64,000 nt of DNA from assembly GCA_964609695.1 (NCBI GenBank), contig CAZSSP010000004.1, positions 1 to 64,000 on the forward strand, read 5' to 3'. Shown piece after piece: positions 29,035 to 37,688 of the stretch. This DNA comes from JAGNHS01 sp964609695. Lineage in GTDB: Bacteria; Bdellovibrionota; UBA2428. The position numbers were made by a program, and so were the translations under genes. Numbering within the stretch: position 1 is the stretch's first letter; each line of letters begins with the position of its first letter. Below the pieces are notes generated by a model. That model saw nothing but the letters and a program-made list of their open reading frames with translations, did no database searches and was not told where the DNA came from.

Positions 29035-31611
29035 ATGGATAATTCCCCGATTGTTGTGCGCGGCGCTCGCGAGCACAATCTTAGAAATATATCTTTAGAA
29101 ATTCCTACTCAAAAGTTTGTTGTCATCACTGGTCCGTCGGGGTCTGGAAAGTCTTCCCTTGCTTTCGATACAATTTTTTCCGAAGGCCAGCGTCGCTACA
29201 TGGAAAGCCTTTCGGCTTATGCTCGTCAGTTTTTGGATCAATTAACTAAGCCCGACATCGATTATATTGATGGACTTTCCCCTGCCATTGCCATTGAACA
29301 AAAAACCATTTCATCGCATCCGCGCTCTACCGTAGGAACGGTTACTGGAATTTATGATTTTCTACGTCTACTTTATGCCCGCGTAGGAGAAGTTCGCGAT
29401 CCTGAAACAGGTGAAACACTTAAAGCTCATTCCGACGAGGACATTCTAAGTTATATAAAGAGCCTTCCTGATGGTGAAAAAATACAATGTTTTGCAAGTG
29501 TAGTGCGGGGAAGAAAGGGTGAGTTTTTAAGAGAATTTGAAGCCTGGCGCCGCGCTGGCTTCACCAAGGTAATGATTGATGGTCAAATAAAAGACCTACA
29601 CGACCCCATCTTGCTTTCTCGATATCAAAATCATGATGTTGATTTATTAGTAGACACCTTAATTTCAGGAAAAGAAGACATCGATTTACGACTTAAAGAA
29701 GTTTTTAAGCAAGTAGATAAACAAGCAGAAGGTTGGTTGAGATGTCGTCGTATTAAGGGCGGAGAAGAAATGGTTTTCTCGAGAAAGCTAGCTTCTTCTG
29801 CAGGTCAAAACACTTTTCCCGAACTTGAACCTCGTTTGTTTTCATTTAATTCGCCCTATGGAATGTGCCTTAAATGTAAAGGTCTAGGGCTCATAGAAAA
29901 AGCCATAACAAAACCTGCCATGGCCGCCTCTAAAAAAAGTTCTGACGATGAAAGTGAAGCTTGGTACGACGAGGATGACGATCACTTAGAAGTTTGTGCG
30001 TCTTGCAACGGTGCTCGATTAAGAAAAGAGTCTCTGTGGGTATACTTTTCTAATAAAAACATTCATGAACTTTGTGGAATGGCCGCATGCGATCTTGAAT
30101 TATTGCTATTAGATTTAGTTAAAAGCACTAAACTAAACCCGGTATCTCTTAGAATTGTAGAAGAAATTTTAGCGCGCTTAAAGTTTTTAGATAATGTTGG
30201 TGTTTCCTATTTATCTATGGACAGAAGGACTTCTAGTATTTCTGGAGGAGAAGCACAAAGAATTCGTCTTGCAACACAACTGGGATCACAGCTTAGTGGC
30301 GTACTTTATGTCCTTGATGAGCCTAGTATCGGCCTACACCCCAGAGATCATAAAAAATTATTACAATCTCTTTTAAATCTTAGAGACCTTGGAAATACAG
30401 TTCTTGTTGTTGAGCACGACGAAGAAACCATGCTCGCTGCGGATTACTTGATTGATATTGGACCAGGTGCTGGGAAACACGGGGGAAATCTCGTGGCCGC
30501 CGGAACTCCTGATAAGTTTTTAAAGGATCCGCACTCTGAAACGGCCCGGTATCTTAGGGGCGATCTTTTCGTTTCAAACAAAAGGACTCCAAGAAAGGGC
30601 TCAGGAAATTTTTTAGAAATCACCGGTTGCCGTGGACATAATTTAAAAAAAGTTGATCTCTCTATACCCCTAGGAAAATTTATTGTTTTTACAGGCGTCA
30701 GTGGCTCTGGAAAATCTTCACTTGTCAGAGACACTCTTGAGGCTGCGATTGTCCAGAAATTTTATCGCGCCAACAAAAGTCCCCTCCCGTTTGAAAAATT
30801 AAACGGACTTCAACACATCGACAAAATTATTCACGTCAATCAAAAACCAATAGGCCGTCTTCCCAGAAGCAACCCAGCAACATACACAGGCGTTTTTAGT
30901 TTATTAAGAACACTTTTTGCCCAAAGTCCCGATGCCCAAATGCGTGGTTATACTCCTGGAACTTTTTCGTTCAACGTTAAAGGGGGGCGCTGTGATGCGT
31001 GCGAGGGGGCTGGCCGAAAAAAAATCGAAATGCATTTTTTAGCCGATGTTTTTGTTGAGTGTGAAGTTTGTAGAGGTCTTCGATATAGAAGAGAGGTCCT
31101 CGAAGTTCGCTTTAAGGGAAAAAATATTTCTGATTGTCTTAATATGACAATTGAAGAAGCTTACGATTTATTAAAGAATCAACCCACAATTGAGTCTAAA
31201 CTTAAAACACTTCTCGATGTTGGTTTAGGCTATTTACAATTAGGACAAGCTTCTCACACTCTTTCGGGTGGCGAAGCGCAAAGAATTAAACTTGCCAAAG
31301 AACTTTCAAAAAGATCAACGGGTAAAACTCTTTATGTATTAGACGAGCCAACTACGGGACTTCATTTTAATGATGTCAAAAAATTACTTGAGGTTCTTCA
31401 ATTGCTTTGCGATCAAGGAAACACAATTCTTATCATTGAACACAATCTAGACGTTGTTGCCGCTGCAGATTGGGTTATTGATGTTGGCCCTGAAGCAGGA
31501 AATAGAGGCGGAGAATTAGTTTTTCAAGGAGAGCCGTTAGAGTTCATTAAATCCACAAAAGAGGCCCCCACATCAACAGCTATGAAAGCTTATTTTAAAC
31601 GCCACTTATAA
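29035..31611 (+). CDS. uvrA: Excinuclease ABC subunit A (short form)
   Basis: UvrA recognises DNA damage and loads UvrB in nucleotide excision repair. Both ABC ATPase halves are intact: Walker A GPSGSGKSS near residue 33 and GVSGSGKSS near 554, and signature SGGEAQRI near 403 and 744. At 858 residues it is about 80 shorter than the Escherichia coli protein. The loss is localised: only about 39 residues separate CLKC (278-281) from CASC (321-324), where the insertion domain normally sits. The CxxC pair usually found just before ELEPRLFSFN is also missing. The C-terminal zinc motif (CDAC near 653, CEVC near 677) is intact. A second uvrA elsewhere is possible. Confidence 0.93.
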   Translation: MDNSPIVVRGAREHNLRNISLEIPTQKFVVITGPSGSGKSSLAFDTIFSEGQRRYMESLSAYARQFLDQLTKPDIDYIDGLSPAIAIEQKTISSHPRSTVGTVTGIYDFLRLLYARVGEVRDPETGETLKAHSDEDILSYIKSLPDGEKIQCFASVVRGRKGEFLREFEAWRRAGFTKVMIDGQIKDLHDPILLSRYQNHDVDLLVDTLISGKEDIDLRLKEVFKQVDKQAEGWLRCRRIKGGEEMVFSRKLASSAGQNTFPELEPRLFSFNSPYGMCLKCKGLGLIEKAITKPAMAASKKSSDDESEAWYDEDDDHLEVCASCNGARLRKESLWVYFSNKNIHELCGMAACDLELLLLDLVKSTKLNPVSLRIVEEILARLKFLDNVGVSYLSMDRRTSSISGGEAQRIRLATQLGSQLSGVLYVLDEPSIGLHPRDHKKLLQSLLNLRDLGNTVLVVEHDEETMLAADYLIDIGPGAGKHGGNLVAAGTPDKFLKDPHSETARYLRGDLFVSNKRTPRKGSGNFLEITGCRGHNLKKVDLSIPLGKFIVFTGVSGSGKSSLVRDTLEAAIVQKFYRANKSPLPFEKLNGLQHIDKIIHVNQKPIGRLPRSNPATYTGVFSLLRTLFAQSPDAQMRGYTPGTFSFNVKGGRCDACEGAGRKKIEMHFLADVFVECEVCRGLRYRREVLEVRFKGKNISDCLNMTIEEAYDLLKNQPTIESKLKTLLDVGLGYLQLGQASHTLSGGEAQRIKLAKELSKRSTGKTLYVLDEPTTGLHFNDVKKLLEVLQLLCDQGNTILIIEHNLDVVAAADWVIDVGPEAGNRGGELVFQGEPLEFIKSTKEAPTSTAMKAYFKRHL

Positions 31612-31652
31612 TTAACTTTTCTGAAAATTGAGTTAGACTGTCTAAAGGGCCC

Positions 31653-32921
31653 ATGAAGAAATTTCTAAGCTATATTCTTGCCTTAACCCAACTTTTAAAT
31701 GCTTTTGCTTATGCAGAAGGTCCAACAAAGAACGAATTTCAAAAAGCGGAAGCCCTACGCCTTTTATTGCTCTTCAACAAAGCTGGGTCCCTATACAAAG
31801 AAAAGGGGCCCGATGCTTGGGTTTCTAATTTTGATTTTTTAGAAGACTCCGAAATTAATTTTGTGAAACAAACTCTCTCAAAACTAGTAGCACTCCCCAG
31901 CCTTTCGTTTGATGAATCAAACAACACTTTCTATTTGTCTTTGGATAATTCAAAAACAAGCCTTAGTTTAACCGATAAAGAAAATGTCTTTTTACTTAAC
32001 TCTGAGAAATTTACAATAAATTCCTCGGAAAACATTGAAGCCCTTTATCAACGACTTATCCTCATTTTGAGCCCAAAAAAATCCGCATACTTTAACGTCT
32101 TTTCTTTTCTTCCATCTGCTCACGCCATTTCGGGCCTCGCAGTAACGGGAATAGCTATAGCAGGAGCATTACTTCTCGCTTGTCTTTTCAAAAATAGAGG
32201 CGCAATAAAGCAGAACTTGGGACAAGCCATGGATTCTCTCCACTCCAATGAGCCACGAGAATATTCATCCCGATTTAACGGTGTTGGTGGTTGGCTCAGA
32301 GGCGGTGATCCAAGTGGAACTAAAAACTCTTCAAAGTTCCAAGCCAATGGAGAATGGCGAAAAACAATTGAAAATACATTAAACAAATATAGAAATTCTT
32401 TTTTATATAAAGTTCCTCCATCTAGAGACATGCCCTATTTATGTCCTAACTTTGGAAAACTTTCTGAAGACGAAAAAAAACAGGTTTGGATTTCAATATT
32501 TGATTCAATGTCGTTTGCTGAAAGCGGCCACAATCCTAACGACGTTTATCGAGAGCAAAATGGAACTATTAGCGGAGGCTTATTTGCCCTTTCTGATTCT
32601 GACAAAAAACATGGGGAAGAATGTGCCTCATTAAGTGTTTATAATTCAAATTCAAATGCAGCTTGTGCTGTAAGAATTATGCAAAAACAACTAACAAAAT
32701 ATAATACTATTTTTTTTAATGGATCTAACCCTAGGGCTAACGGAGGCGCGTCTCATTATTATTGGTCTGTTTTAAGTCCTGGTCTTCACGCACCTGCCAA
32801 CAGCGGACACGCTAGACTTCGCTCAAGGTTAAATTATTTAATGTTTAAACAAAAAGACGCTTGGCCAACTCAATGTGGAAATCCAAACTTTGCAGCATTA
32901 AACTCTCAAATTGGAACTTAG
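31653..32921 (+). CDS. Secreted protein with lysozyme/transglycosylase-like domain
   Basis: A 422-residue protein with a clear signal peptide (ends AFAYAEG) and a second hydrophobic segment near residues 155-180 that may anchor it to the membrane. The C-terminal third resembles lytic transglycosylases: FAESGHNPND near residue 290 supplies the candidate catalytic Glu, followed by GGLFALS, a cysteine-containing loop and NAACAVRIMQKQL. This would cleave peptidoglycan glycan strands in the periplasm. The N-terminal half is unrecognised. The similarity is at motif level only, so the function is tentative. Its stop overlaps the stop of psd on the other strand. Confidence 0.6.
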   Translation: MKKFLSYILALTQLLNAFAYAEGPTKNEFQKAEALRLLLLFNKAGSLYKEKGPDAWVSNFDFLEDSEINFVKQTLSKLVALPSLSFDESNNTFYLSLDNSKTSLSLTDKENVFLLNSEKFTINSSENIEALYQRLILILSPKKSAYFNVFSFLPSAHAISGLAVTGIAIAGALLLACLFKNRGAIKQNLGQAMDSLHSNEPREYSSRFNGVGGWLRGGDPSGTKNSSKFQANGEWRKTIENTLNKYRNSFLYKVPPSRDMPYLCPNFGKLSEDEKKQVWISIFDSMSFAESGHNPNDVYREQNGTISGGLFALSDSDKKHGEECASLSVYNSNSNAACAVRIMQKQLTKYNTIFFNGSNPRANGGASHYYWSVLSPGLHAPANSGHARLRSRLNYLMFKQKDAWPTQCGNPNFAALNSQIGT

Positions 32922-33814
32922 GCCAATTCTCCACCTGGACTTTTAGCTATAACTTCTCCCAGGCGCACTAAGGATTCTAAGCCCTTTTTGGTGTTTTCTA
33001 ATAAATCTGTAGAAACTTTAATTTGTGCCTGCAAAAGCAATATTATTGTGGAAGCCCCGAATTCAAAATATCCCTTTTCATCGCCCCTATTAACTTTATT
33101 TCTACGACCAAAGGTTTGCACAATTTTTCCAACGCAAAGAGCGCCCACTTCAATATAGTAAATTTTTCCGAATGTTTGGGTTTGCATTTCTGTAACGCAT
33201 CTTTCATTTTTTAGAAAAACATCAGGAAACTTTTCAAGCGCTTTAGGATTAACAGAAAATAAATTGCCTTTTATTTTTGATATTTTTTTTATCGTTGCAT
33301 AATCAGGAAAATGAAAGCGATGATAGTCTGCGGGGCAAAGCCTAAAAACAACTGCAGTGCCGCCTTCAAAGTGCTCTTCAATTCGGTCTGTTTGTAAAAG
33401 TTCTTGAAGCGAAAGCGTTTCACCTTTTACCACCAATCGAGTTTTTAAATTTTCTATATAATAGGCGCTCACGCGCGCCTCACAGGGTGATCCTAAAAGT
33501 TTATATTCAACAGGAAATTCGCAAAATTCTTCTTTATATTTTCTTATGAAAAATTGATTGAAGCTCTTAAAGCCGCCCTTGGGATATGTGAATCTTTTCA
33601 AATCAACATTATATTCTTGAACGAATTTTTTGATTTGAACCACACTAAAGGGAGTGCTGTTCCAAAAACCGACTATATGACTTAAAAATATTTGAACGGG
33701 TCTCCAATGAAAAATTGGGAGACTTATTTTTGAATAAAAAACATCAACCCAAAAAGCCCCGTAGACTTTTTCAATGAAAATTTTTTTTCTGGCCCTATCA
33801 AATACTTGTATCAT
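32918..33814 (-). CDS. psd: Phosphatidylserine decarboxylase
   Basis: Psd makes phosphatidylethanolamine from phosphatidylserine at the inner membrane, using a pyruvoyl group formed by self-cleavage before a serine. The 298-residue protein has FNQFFIRK, the RLCPADYHRFHFP motif with catalytic histidines, and the cleavage site near the C-terminus reading FGAST. Most relatives have Gly directly before that serine (LGST, GGST), but here it is Ala254-Ser255. I chose the ATG at 33814. A TTG at 33835 would fall inside a strong hairpin. The gene follows the atp genes after that hairpin and meets the lysozyme-like gene tail to tail with a three-base overlap of stop-codon regions. Confidence 0.9.
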   Translation of the reverse strand: MIQVFDRARKKIFIEKVYGAFWVDVFYSKISLPIFHWRPVQIFLSHIVGFWNSTPFSVVQIKKFVQEYNVDLKRFTYPKGGFKSFNQFFIRKYKEEFCEFPVEYKLLGSPCEARVSAYYIENLKTRLVVKGETLSLQELLQTDRIEEHFEGGTAVVFRLCPADYHRFHFPDYATIKKISKIKGNLFSVNPKALEKFPDVFLKNERCVTEMQTQTFGKIYYIEVGALCVGKIVQTFGRRNKVNRGDEKGYFEFGASTIILLLQAQIKVSTDLLENTKKGLESLVRLGEVIAKSPGGELA

Positions 33815-33827
33815 TACAAAATGCAAA

Positions 33828-33854
33828 GGACGCAAAGCCAGAGGCTTCGCGTCC
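33828..33854 (-). terminator. Intrinsic terminator after atpE
   Basis: GGACGC (33828-33833) pairs with GCGTCC (33849-33854), and AAGCC (33835-33839) with GGCTT (33843-33847), around a three-base loop with one A-C mismatch. On the minus strand the stem is followed by TTTGCATTTTG. It lies between the atpE stop and the psd start, so it probably ends the F0 transcript and limits read-through into psd. Confidence 0.6.
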
Positions 33855-33878
33855 CTTTACTAAAAAATAGTAATGACC

Positions 33879-34172
33879 TTATTTAATTAGCGCAATAACG
33901 AAAGCTAAAAGAACCAAAGACTCCATCAACGCCATACTCAAAATGAGTGGAGTTTGAAGAGCTTTAGCTGCTGCTGGATTTCGACCAATTCCTTCAAGAG
34001 CAACTGCAGCTGCACGGCTTTGAGAAAAACCGATAACTGCGGCAGGAATCGCGATGCAAAGAGCTGCATCGTAGAAGTTCGACTTAGTAGCCGCTCCTGC
34101 TGCCGCCTCTTCAGCCAAAGCCAAAGCGGGAAGAATTGCCGTAGAAAGTAGTGCGAGTCCTTGTTTTTTCAT
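33879..34172 (-). CDS. atpE: ATP synthase F0 subunit c
   Basis: Subunit c forms the rotating ring that carries ions through F0. The 97-residue protein is longer than usual (about 80) because of an N-terminal hydrophobic, signal-like extension (first about 30 residues). Two transmembrane helices are linked by the polar loop GRNP. The ion-binding carboxylate is Glu84, followed by Ser85, and Gln51 lies opposite in the first helix. A perfect AGGAGG five bases before the ATG predicts strong translation, as needed for a multi-copy ring. It follows atpB by nine bases, and an intrinsic terminator lies downstream. Confidence 0.95.
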   Translation of the reverse strand: MKKQGLALLSTAILPALALAEEAAAGAATKSNFYDAALCIAIPAAVIGFSQSRAAAVALEGIGRNPAAAKALQTPLILSMALMESLVLLAFVIALIK

Positions 34173-34181
34173 CAGATCCTC

Positions 34182-34979
34182 CTAATGTTCATCATGGGCT
34201 GTCGCCATACCCACATAAATTACGGTTAGCATTGTAAATACAAATGCCTGTATAATACAGACAAGCAAACCCAAAAGAACAATTGGAATTGGTCCAACAA
34301 TTGCCAACGCATGTCCAGCAATTTCGCCAAGTATTCCAAACTTTTCGCCCATAAATTGAGCAAGACTTTTAAATAGACCAGAAATAATTCCATAGACCGT
34401 GTGGTCAGCAAAAATGTTAGTTCTCAAACGAATTCCTAAAGTCACAGGTCGAACAGCGTTTGAAATAAGCTCAATAACAAACATAAGCGGGCCTAAAAAT
34501 AAAAGTAATGCCCCATGAAGGTGGCCCGTATAATGTTCAAGATATTTAAGACCATGAATCTTAAAACCCATAACATTATAATAAACAAAGACCACAACAC
34601 CCATTGAAAGGGTAACATTTAGGTTGTCTGTCGCTGAACCGAAGCCAGGCAAAACACCTAAAAGATTATTCGTTAGCGTCCACAAAAAAATAAAAATTAA
34701 TAAAGGAAGATATTCTTTATAATGATGTCCAATAATGTCTTTAGACAAGCCCTGAATAAACTCTCCGGGAAGTTCCAAAATATTTCTTATTCCGAGCTTA
34801 TCGGATGGGACAAGCGCTTGATCATCAACGGTTGAGAAGTTTGCAGTTGGAGCCTTTAATCGATAAGCAACACTAGCTCCTACAAACACCGTAGCAGCAA
34901 CTGCTGCAGCGGCAACCTGAGGATTGTGATTAAGAAATTCCTGGCCTAGAAGATTCCAGACTTTAAAGCCTTCCGACAT
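34182..34979 (-). CDS. atpB: ATP synthase F0 subunit a
   Basis: Subunit a provides the stator half-channels for ion flow past the c-ring. The 265-residue polytopic protein contains the essential helix with the conserved Arg in VTLGIRLRTNIFADH, and TNNLLGVLPGF upstream of it. It has a hydrophobic segment near the N-terminus followed by a long hydrophilic stretch. Genes for subunits b, b' and F1 are not next to it but about 23 kb away on the other side of the origin. Two small membrane-protein genes precede it, as is common for F0 operons. Confidence 0.95.
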   Translation of the reverse strand: MSEGFKVWNLLGQEFLNHNPQVAAAAVAATVFVGASVAYRLKAPTANFSTVDDQALVPSDKLGIRNILELPGEFIQGLSKDIIGHHYKEYLPLLIFIFLWTLTNNLLGVLPGFGSATDNLNVTLSMGVVVFVYYNVMGFKIHGLKYLEHYTGHLHGALLLFLGPLMFVIELISNAVRPVTLGIRLRTNIFADHTVYGIISGLFKSLAQFMGEKFGILGEIAGHALAIVGPIPIVLLGLLVCIIQAFVFTMLTVIYVGMATAHDEH

Positions 34980-35032
34980 AATTAGCGTTTCCAGTCATAT
35001 CTTCTGATATACGTCTCGTCTATAGAGATTTT

Positions 35033-35323
35033 TTAGACTTTATCTTTTTCGAAACTTCTCAAAAGCGCATAGAGACCAAAAATTCCCAAGACAAGTCCTG
35101 CGGCTAAAGGAAGTGGACGATGAGCTCTCAAATTTGAAAAATATAGAAGAGCGCCAGCAAAAACAAACTGGGCAATGAGTACAAAAGCGGCCCCAAGAAC
35201 TCTAATTCTGTATTGTCTTCGCGATAATTCAGGATTTTGGAGAGACATTAAAATTTTAACACCCAGCATTATTCCGCCGAAGGTTAAAATGGCAACACCG
35301 GCGCCTAATATAAAAGATAGCAT
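35033..35323 (-). CDS. Small three-helix membrane protein of the F0 operon
   Basis: A 96-residue hydrophobic protein with three predicted transmembrane helices (about residues 3-27, 43-64 and 72-90) separated by short basic loops. Its place between an AtpI-like gene and atpB suggests an ATP synthase accessory or assembly protein. I do not recognise a specific family motif. The four-base gap to the upstream gene suggests one transcript, and the 53-base gap to atpB is the only space in this cluster. Confidence 0.65.
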   Translation of the reverse strand: MLSFILGAGVAILTFGGIMLGVKILMSLQNPELSRRQYRIRVLGAAFVLIAQFVFAGALLYFSNLRAHRPLPLAAGLVLGIFGLYALLRSFEKDKV

Positions 35324-35327
35324 CGCT

Positions 35328-35600
35328 TTATGATTCCTCGTCTTTATCTAAACGCTTTTGCAGTAATAATAAACTTCTAATCACATGTATGATGGCCAAA
35401 ATAAACAAAGAAACGACGCCAATGTAGGCATAAAAGTCTTTTTTGCCTAAAAACACATCTAACTTTTTACCAGCCCACCACCCCGTTAAAGTTAAGACTA
35501 ATATTTCAGTAGAAAAAGACATGCCTAAACCCGCATAAATTGCGAGAGGGTTTTGTTTCTCGCCCTTTTTCTTAGGTTTATCTAATTCTTTTAAAGACAC
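35328..35600 (-). CDS. AtpI/ATPase_gene1-like F0 assembly protein
   Basis: A 90-residue protein with a basic N-terminus and two transmembrane helices. The first, LAIYAGLGMSFSTEILVLTLTGWWAGKKLD, resembles the AtpI/AtpQ (ATPase_gene1) family that helps assemble the c-ring or transport Mg2+/Ca2+ beside F0. I chose the GTG at 35600, which overlaps hemL by 23 bases. A longer reading from 35669 would lie far inside hemL. The start remains uncertain. Family assignment rests on hydrophobic pattern and position ahead of atpB-atpE. Confidence 0.65.
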   Translation of the reverse strand: MSLKELDKPKKKGEKQNPLAIYAGLGMSFSTEILVLTLTGWWAGKKLDVFLGKKDFYAYIGVVSLFILAIIHVIRSLLLLQKRLDKDEES

Positions 35601-36876
35601 GATTGAAAATATCTTCCCATTCTTTTTGCTCAATCTCAAAATGAGCTGTTGATAAAAAATAGGCCTCAAAAGGTGATGGTGGGATAAGAAATCCCTCTTC
35701 TACTAATGCCCAAAAAAACTTTTTAAAAGTATTTTCGTTTATGTCCCTAGTCTCTCGCGCATTGCTCGGCTTTTGTTTTCGAAAAAAAACACTCAACATC
35801 GAGCCCACTCTAGAAACTTTAAGCTCTACTTGATTTTTTAAAGCAATCTCTTCAATCGTATTTTCTAAAAAAGAACCTAACTCATCGAGCTTAGAATAAG
35901 GGTCATTCTCAGAAATGAGCTCAAGCATTTTCAAGCCTGCTGAAACTCCTAGTGGATTCCCTGATAAAGTTCCCGCCTGATAAACACTTCCAAGTGGAGA
36001 AAGAAAGTCCATATACTTAGCTTTCCCGGTCAGTGCAGAAAGAGGCAATCCTCCTCCAACTATTTTTCCAAATGTGCACAAATCAGGCTCAATTCCAAAA
36101 AAACCATGCGCTGACTTTTTGCTCACTCGAAAGCCCGTCATCACCTCGTCAAATATAAGAAGTGTTTCAGATTCTTTAGTGAGTTTTCTAAGTGTTTCCA
36201 AAAACTCTAAAGTTGGTGGAACAACACCCATGTTCCCCATAACAGGCTCAAGAATAACTGCGGCAATTTTTTTGCCCTCTAATAAAAACAATTTTTTTAG
36301 AGACTCCACATCATTGAACTCTAAAACTTTAACTGTATCTACAATGCTTTTTATCAATCCCGCTGAATCTGGAGAAGGTTTTTCGCTGAGAGTGGCCACC
36401 CCGCTACCTGCGTCGACCATGAGAGCATCAACGTGGCCATGATAATGCCCAGAAAATTTAACAAGAAGTTCTCTTCCAGTAATTCCTCGGGCCAATCGAA
36501 CGGCCGTCATACAGGCTTCCGTTCCACTACTCATGGCTCTCACTTTTTCTGCCCAGGGTAAAAATGATAGAAACTTTTTAGCCCACTCAACCTCTTGTTG
36601 AGTCGTCATACCGAAACACAATCCATTTTTAGCTGTGGAAGAAATTTTATCAACGATGTCTTTTTGCGAATGCCCAAACAAATGTGGGCCATAAGACATA
36701 ACTAAATCAATATATTTTTTTCCATCTTGATCCCACAAATAAGGACCGTTTGCGTTTTTTGCAAGAATTGGCGACCCACCAACTCTTCTAAAACTTCGAA
36801 CTGGAGAGTTAACTCCACCAACCAAAACTTTTTCAGCCTCACTATGAAGAGAATCTGACAAGGTTCTTGGATTCAT
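35578..36876 (-). CDS. hemL: Glutamate-1-semialdehyde 2,1-aminomutase
   Basis: HemL makes 5-aminolevulinate for haem and tetrapyrroles in the C5 pathway, as a pyridoxal-phosphate class III aminotransferase. The 432-residue protein has GGVNSPVRSFRRVGG at the N-terminus, SSGTEACMTAVRLARG, the FDEVMTGFR cofactor-contact motif and the lysine-bearing FGKIVGGGLPLSA motif near residue 272. It overlaps the upstream lipoprotein gene (ATGA) and the downstream AtpI-like gene, so it lies inside a gyrA-to-atp gene chain. Haem supply next to respiratory and ATP synthase genes is consistent with an aerobic lifestyle. Confidence 0.95.
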   Translation of the reverse strand: MNPRTLSDSLHSEAEKVLVGGVNSPVRSFRRVGGSPILAKNANGPYLWDQDGKKYIDLVMSYGPHLFGHSQKDIVDKISSTAKNGLCFGMTTQQEVEWAKKFLSFLPWAEKVRAMSSGTEACMTAVRLARGITGRELLVKFSGHYHGHVDALMVDAGSGVATLSEKPSPDSAGLIKSIVDTVKVLEFNDVESLKKLFLLEGKKIAAVILEPVMGNMGVVPPTLEFLETLRKLTKESETLLIFDEVMTGFRVSKKSAHGFFGIEPDLCTFGKIVGGGLPLSALTGKAKYMDFLSPLGSVYQAGTLSGNPLGVSAGLKMLELISENDPYSKLDELGSFLENTIEEIALKNQVELKVSRVGSMLSVFFRKQKPSNARETRDINENTFKKFFWALVEEGFLIPPSPFEAYFLSTAHFEIEQKEWEDIFNRVFKRIR

Positions 36877-37688
36877 TGTGTTGTTCTTTCCTTTTTACGC
36901 CTCTCCAGGCCCTGTAATTTTAATTTCATGACCTCTGGATTCGGATATGCTTCTTTTGCCATTAAATAAAATTCTTCAGCCTTGGCAGCATCATCTTTTT
37001 CTTCATATAGACTTCCAAGACTATATTCTGCTTCTGCCACTAAGCCCCGAAATTCTTCTCTTCCTTTAAACTTCTCAATAATTTCTTTAAGTTTTTCTTC
37101 AGCTACTGGGTATTTTCTTGCCGATAAAAGCGCATTTGCATTTTCGAGCATAACCCTAGGCCCTTCTTTGTGGCCTGGAAACTTTTCTAAAAACTCTTCA
37201 TATTTTTTATTAGCTTCTTCATAGTTACTCGCATCTCTTAAAACTCTTGAAAATTCTAAAAGAACTTCGTCGCCACCTTTAAAAGAAACGCCAAACTCTT
37301 TATAAAGAGTAGAAAGCTCTTCGGCCGCCGCCTTAGAATCATCCAAATCATCTCTATATATTTGGGCAATTGTTTTTAATGAAAGAATTTTATCCGATGA
37401 ATCAACACTTCTTTTATAGGCTTTTCTAAAAGAAGCAATGGCTTCTTTGTAGTCTTTAAGTTTTTCTCTATAAAGCAAACCAACTTTAATTAATGCTTTG
37501 GGTGCCAGTGCATTTTTTTCATCAACAGCGATGACCTTTTTAAACTCTTCAATCGCACGATTGGGCTGTCCTTGAGCAGAATACTCTTCAGCTAATTGAA
37601 AATGTTTTTCTGGCAAAGACATGGAGCAGGACACTAAAAATCCTACTACAAAAAAAATGACTGAACATTTTTTAATGAACAGTCTCAT
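36873..37688 (-). CDS. TPR-repeat lipoprotein
   Basis: A 271-residue lipoprotein of unknown exact function. The N-terminus has a basic stretch, a hydrophobic helix and the lipobox FLVSC, so it is lipidated in the envelope. The remainder is a run of tetratricopeptide-like helices (EYSAQGQPNRAIEEFKKVI and similar units), resembling BamD/YfiO- or CpoB-type periplasmic scaffolds. I chose the ATG at 37688 because it places the signal sequence correctly. The gene then overlaps the end of gyrA by 17 bases in another frame. A start at 37748 would add 20 residues ahead of the signal. Confidence 0.8.
   Translation of the reverse strand: MRLFIKKCSVIFFVVGFLVSCSMSLPEKHFQLAEEYSAQGQPNRAIEEFKKVIAVDEKNALAPKALIKVGLLYREKLKDYKEAIASFRKAYKRSVDSSDKILSLKTIAQIYRDDLDDSKAAAEELSTLYKEFGVSFKGGDEVLLEFSRVLRDASNYEEANKKYEEFLEKFPGHKEGPRVMLENANALLSARKYPVAEEKLKEIIEKFKGREEFRGLVAEAEYSLGSLYEEKDDAAKAEEFYLMAKEAYPNPEVMKLKLQGLERRKKERTTQ

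Noticed and set aside
33879..34172. Claim that the ATP synthase uses sodium
   Set aside because: Only three of the sodium ligands are kept and similar residues occur in proton-driven enzymes, so the ion is left open.
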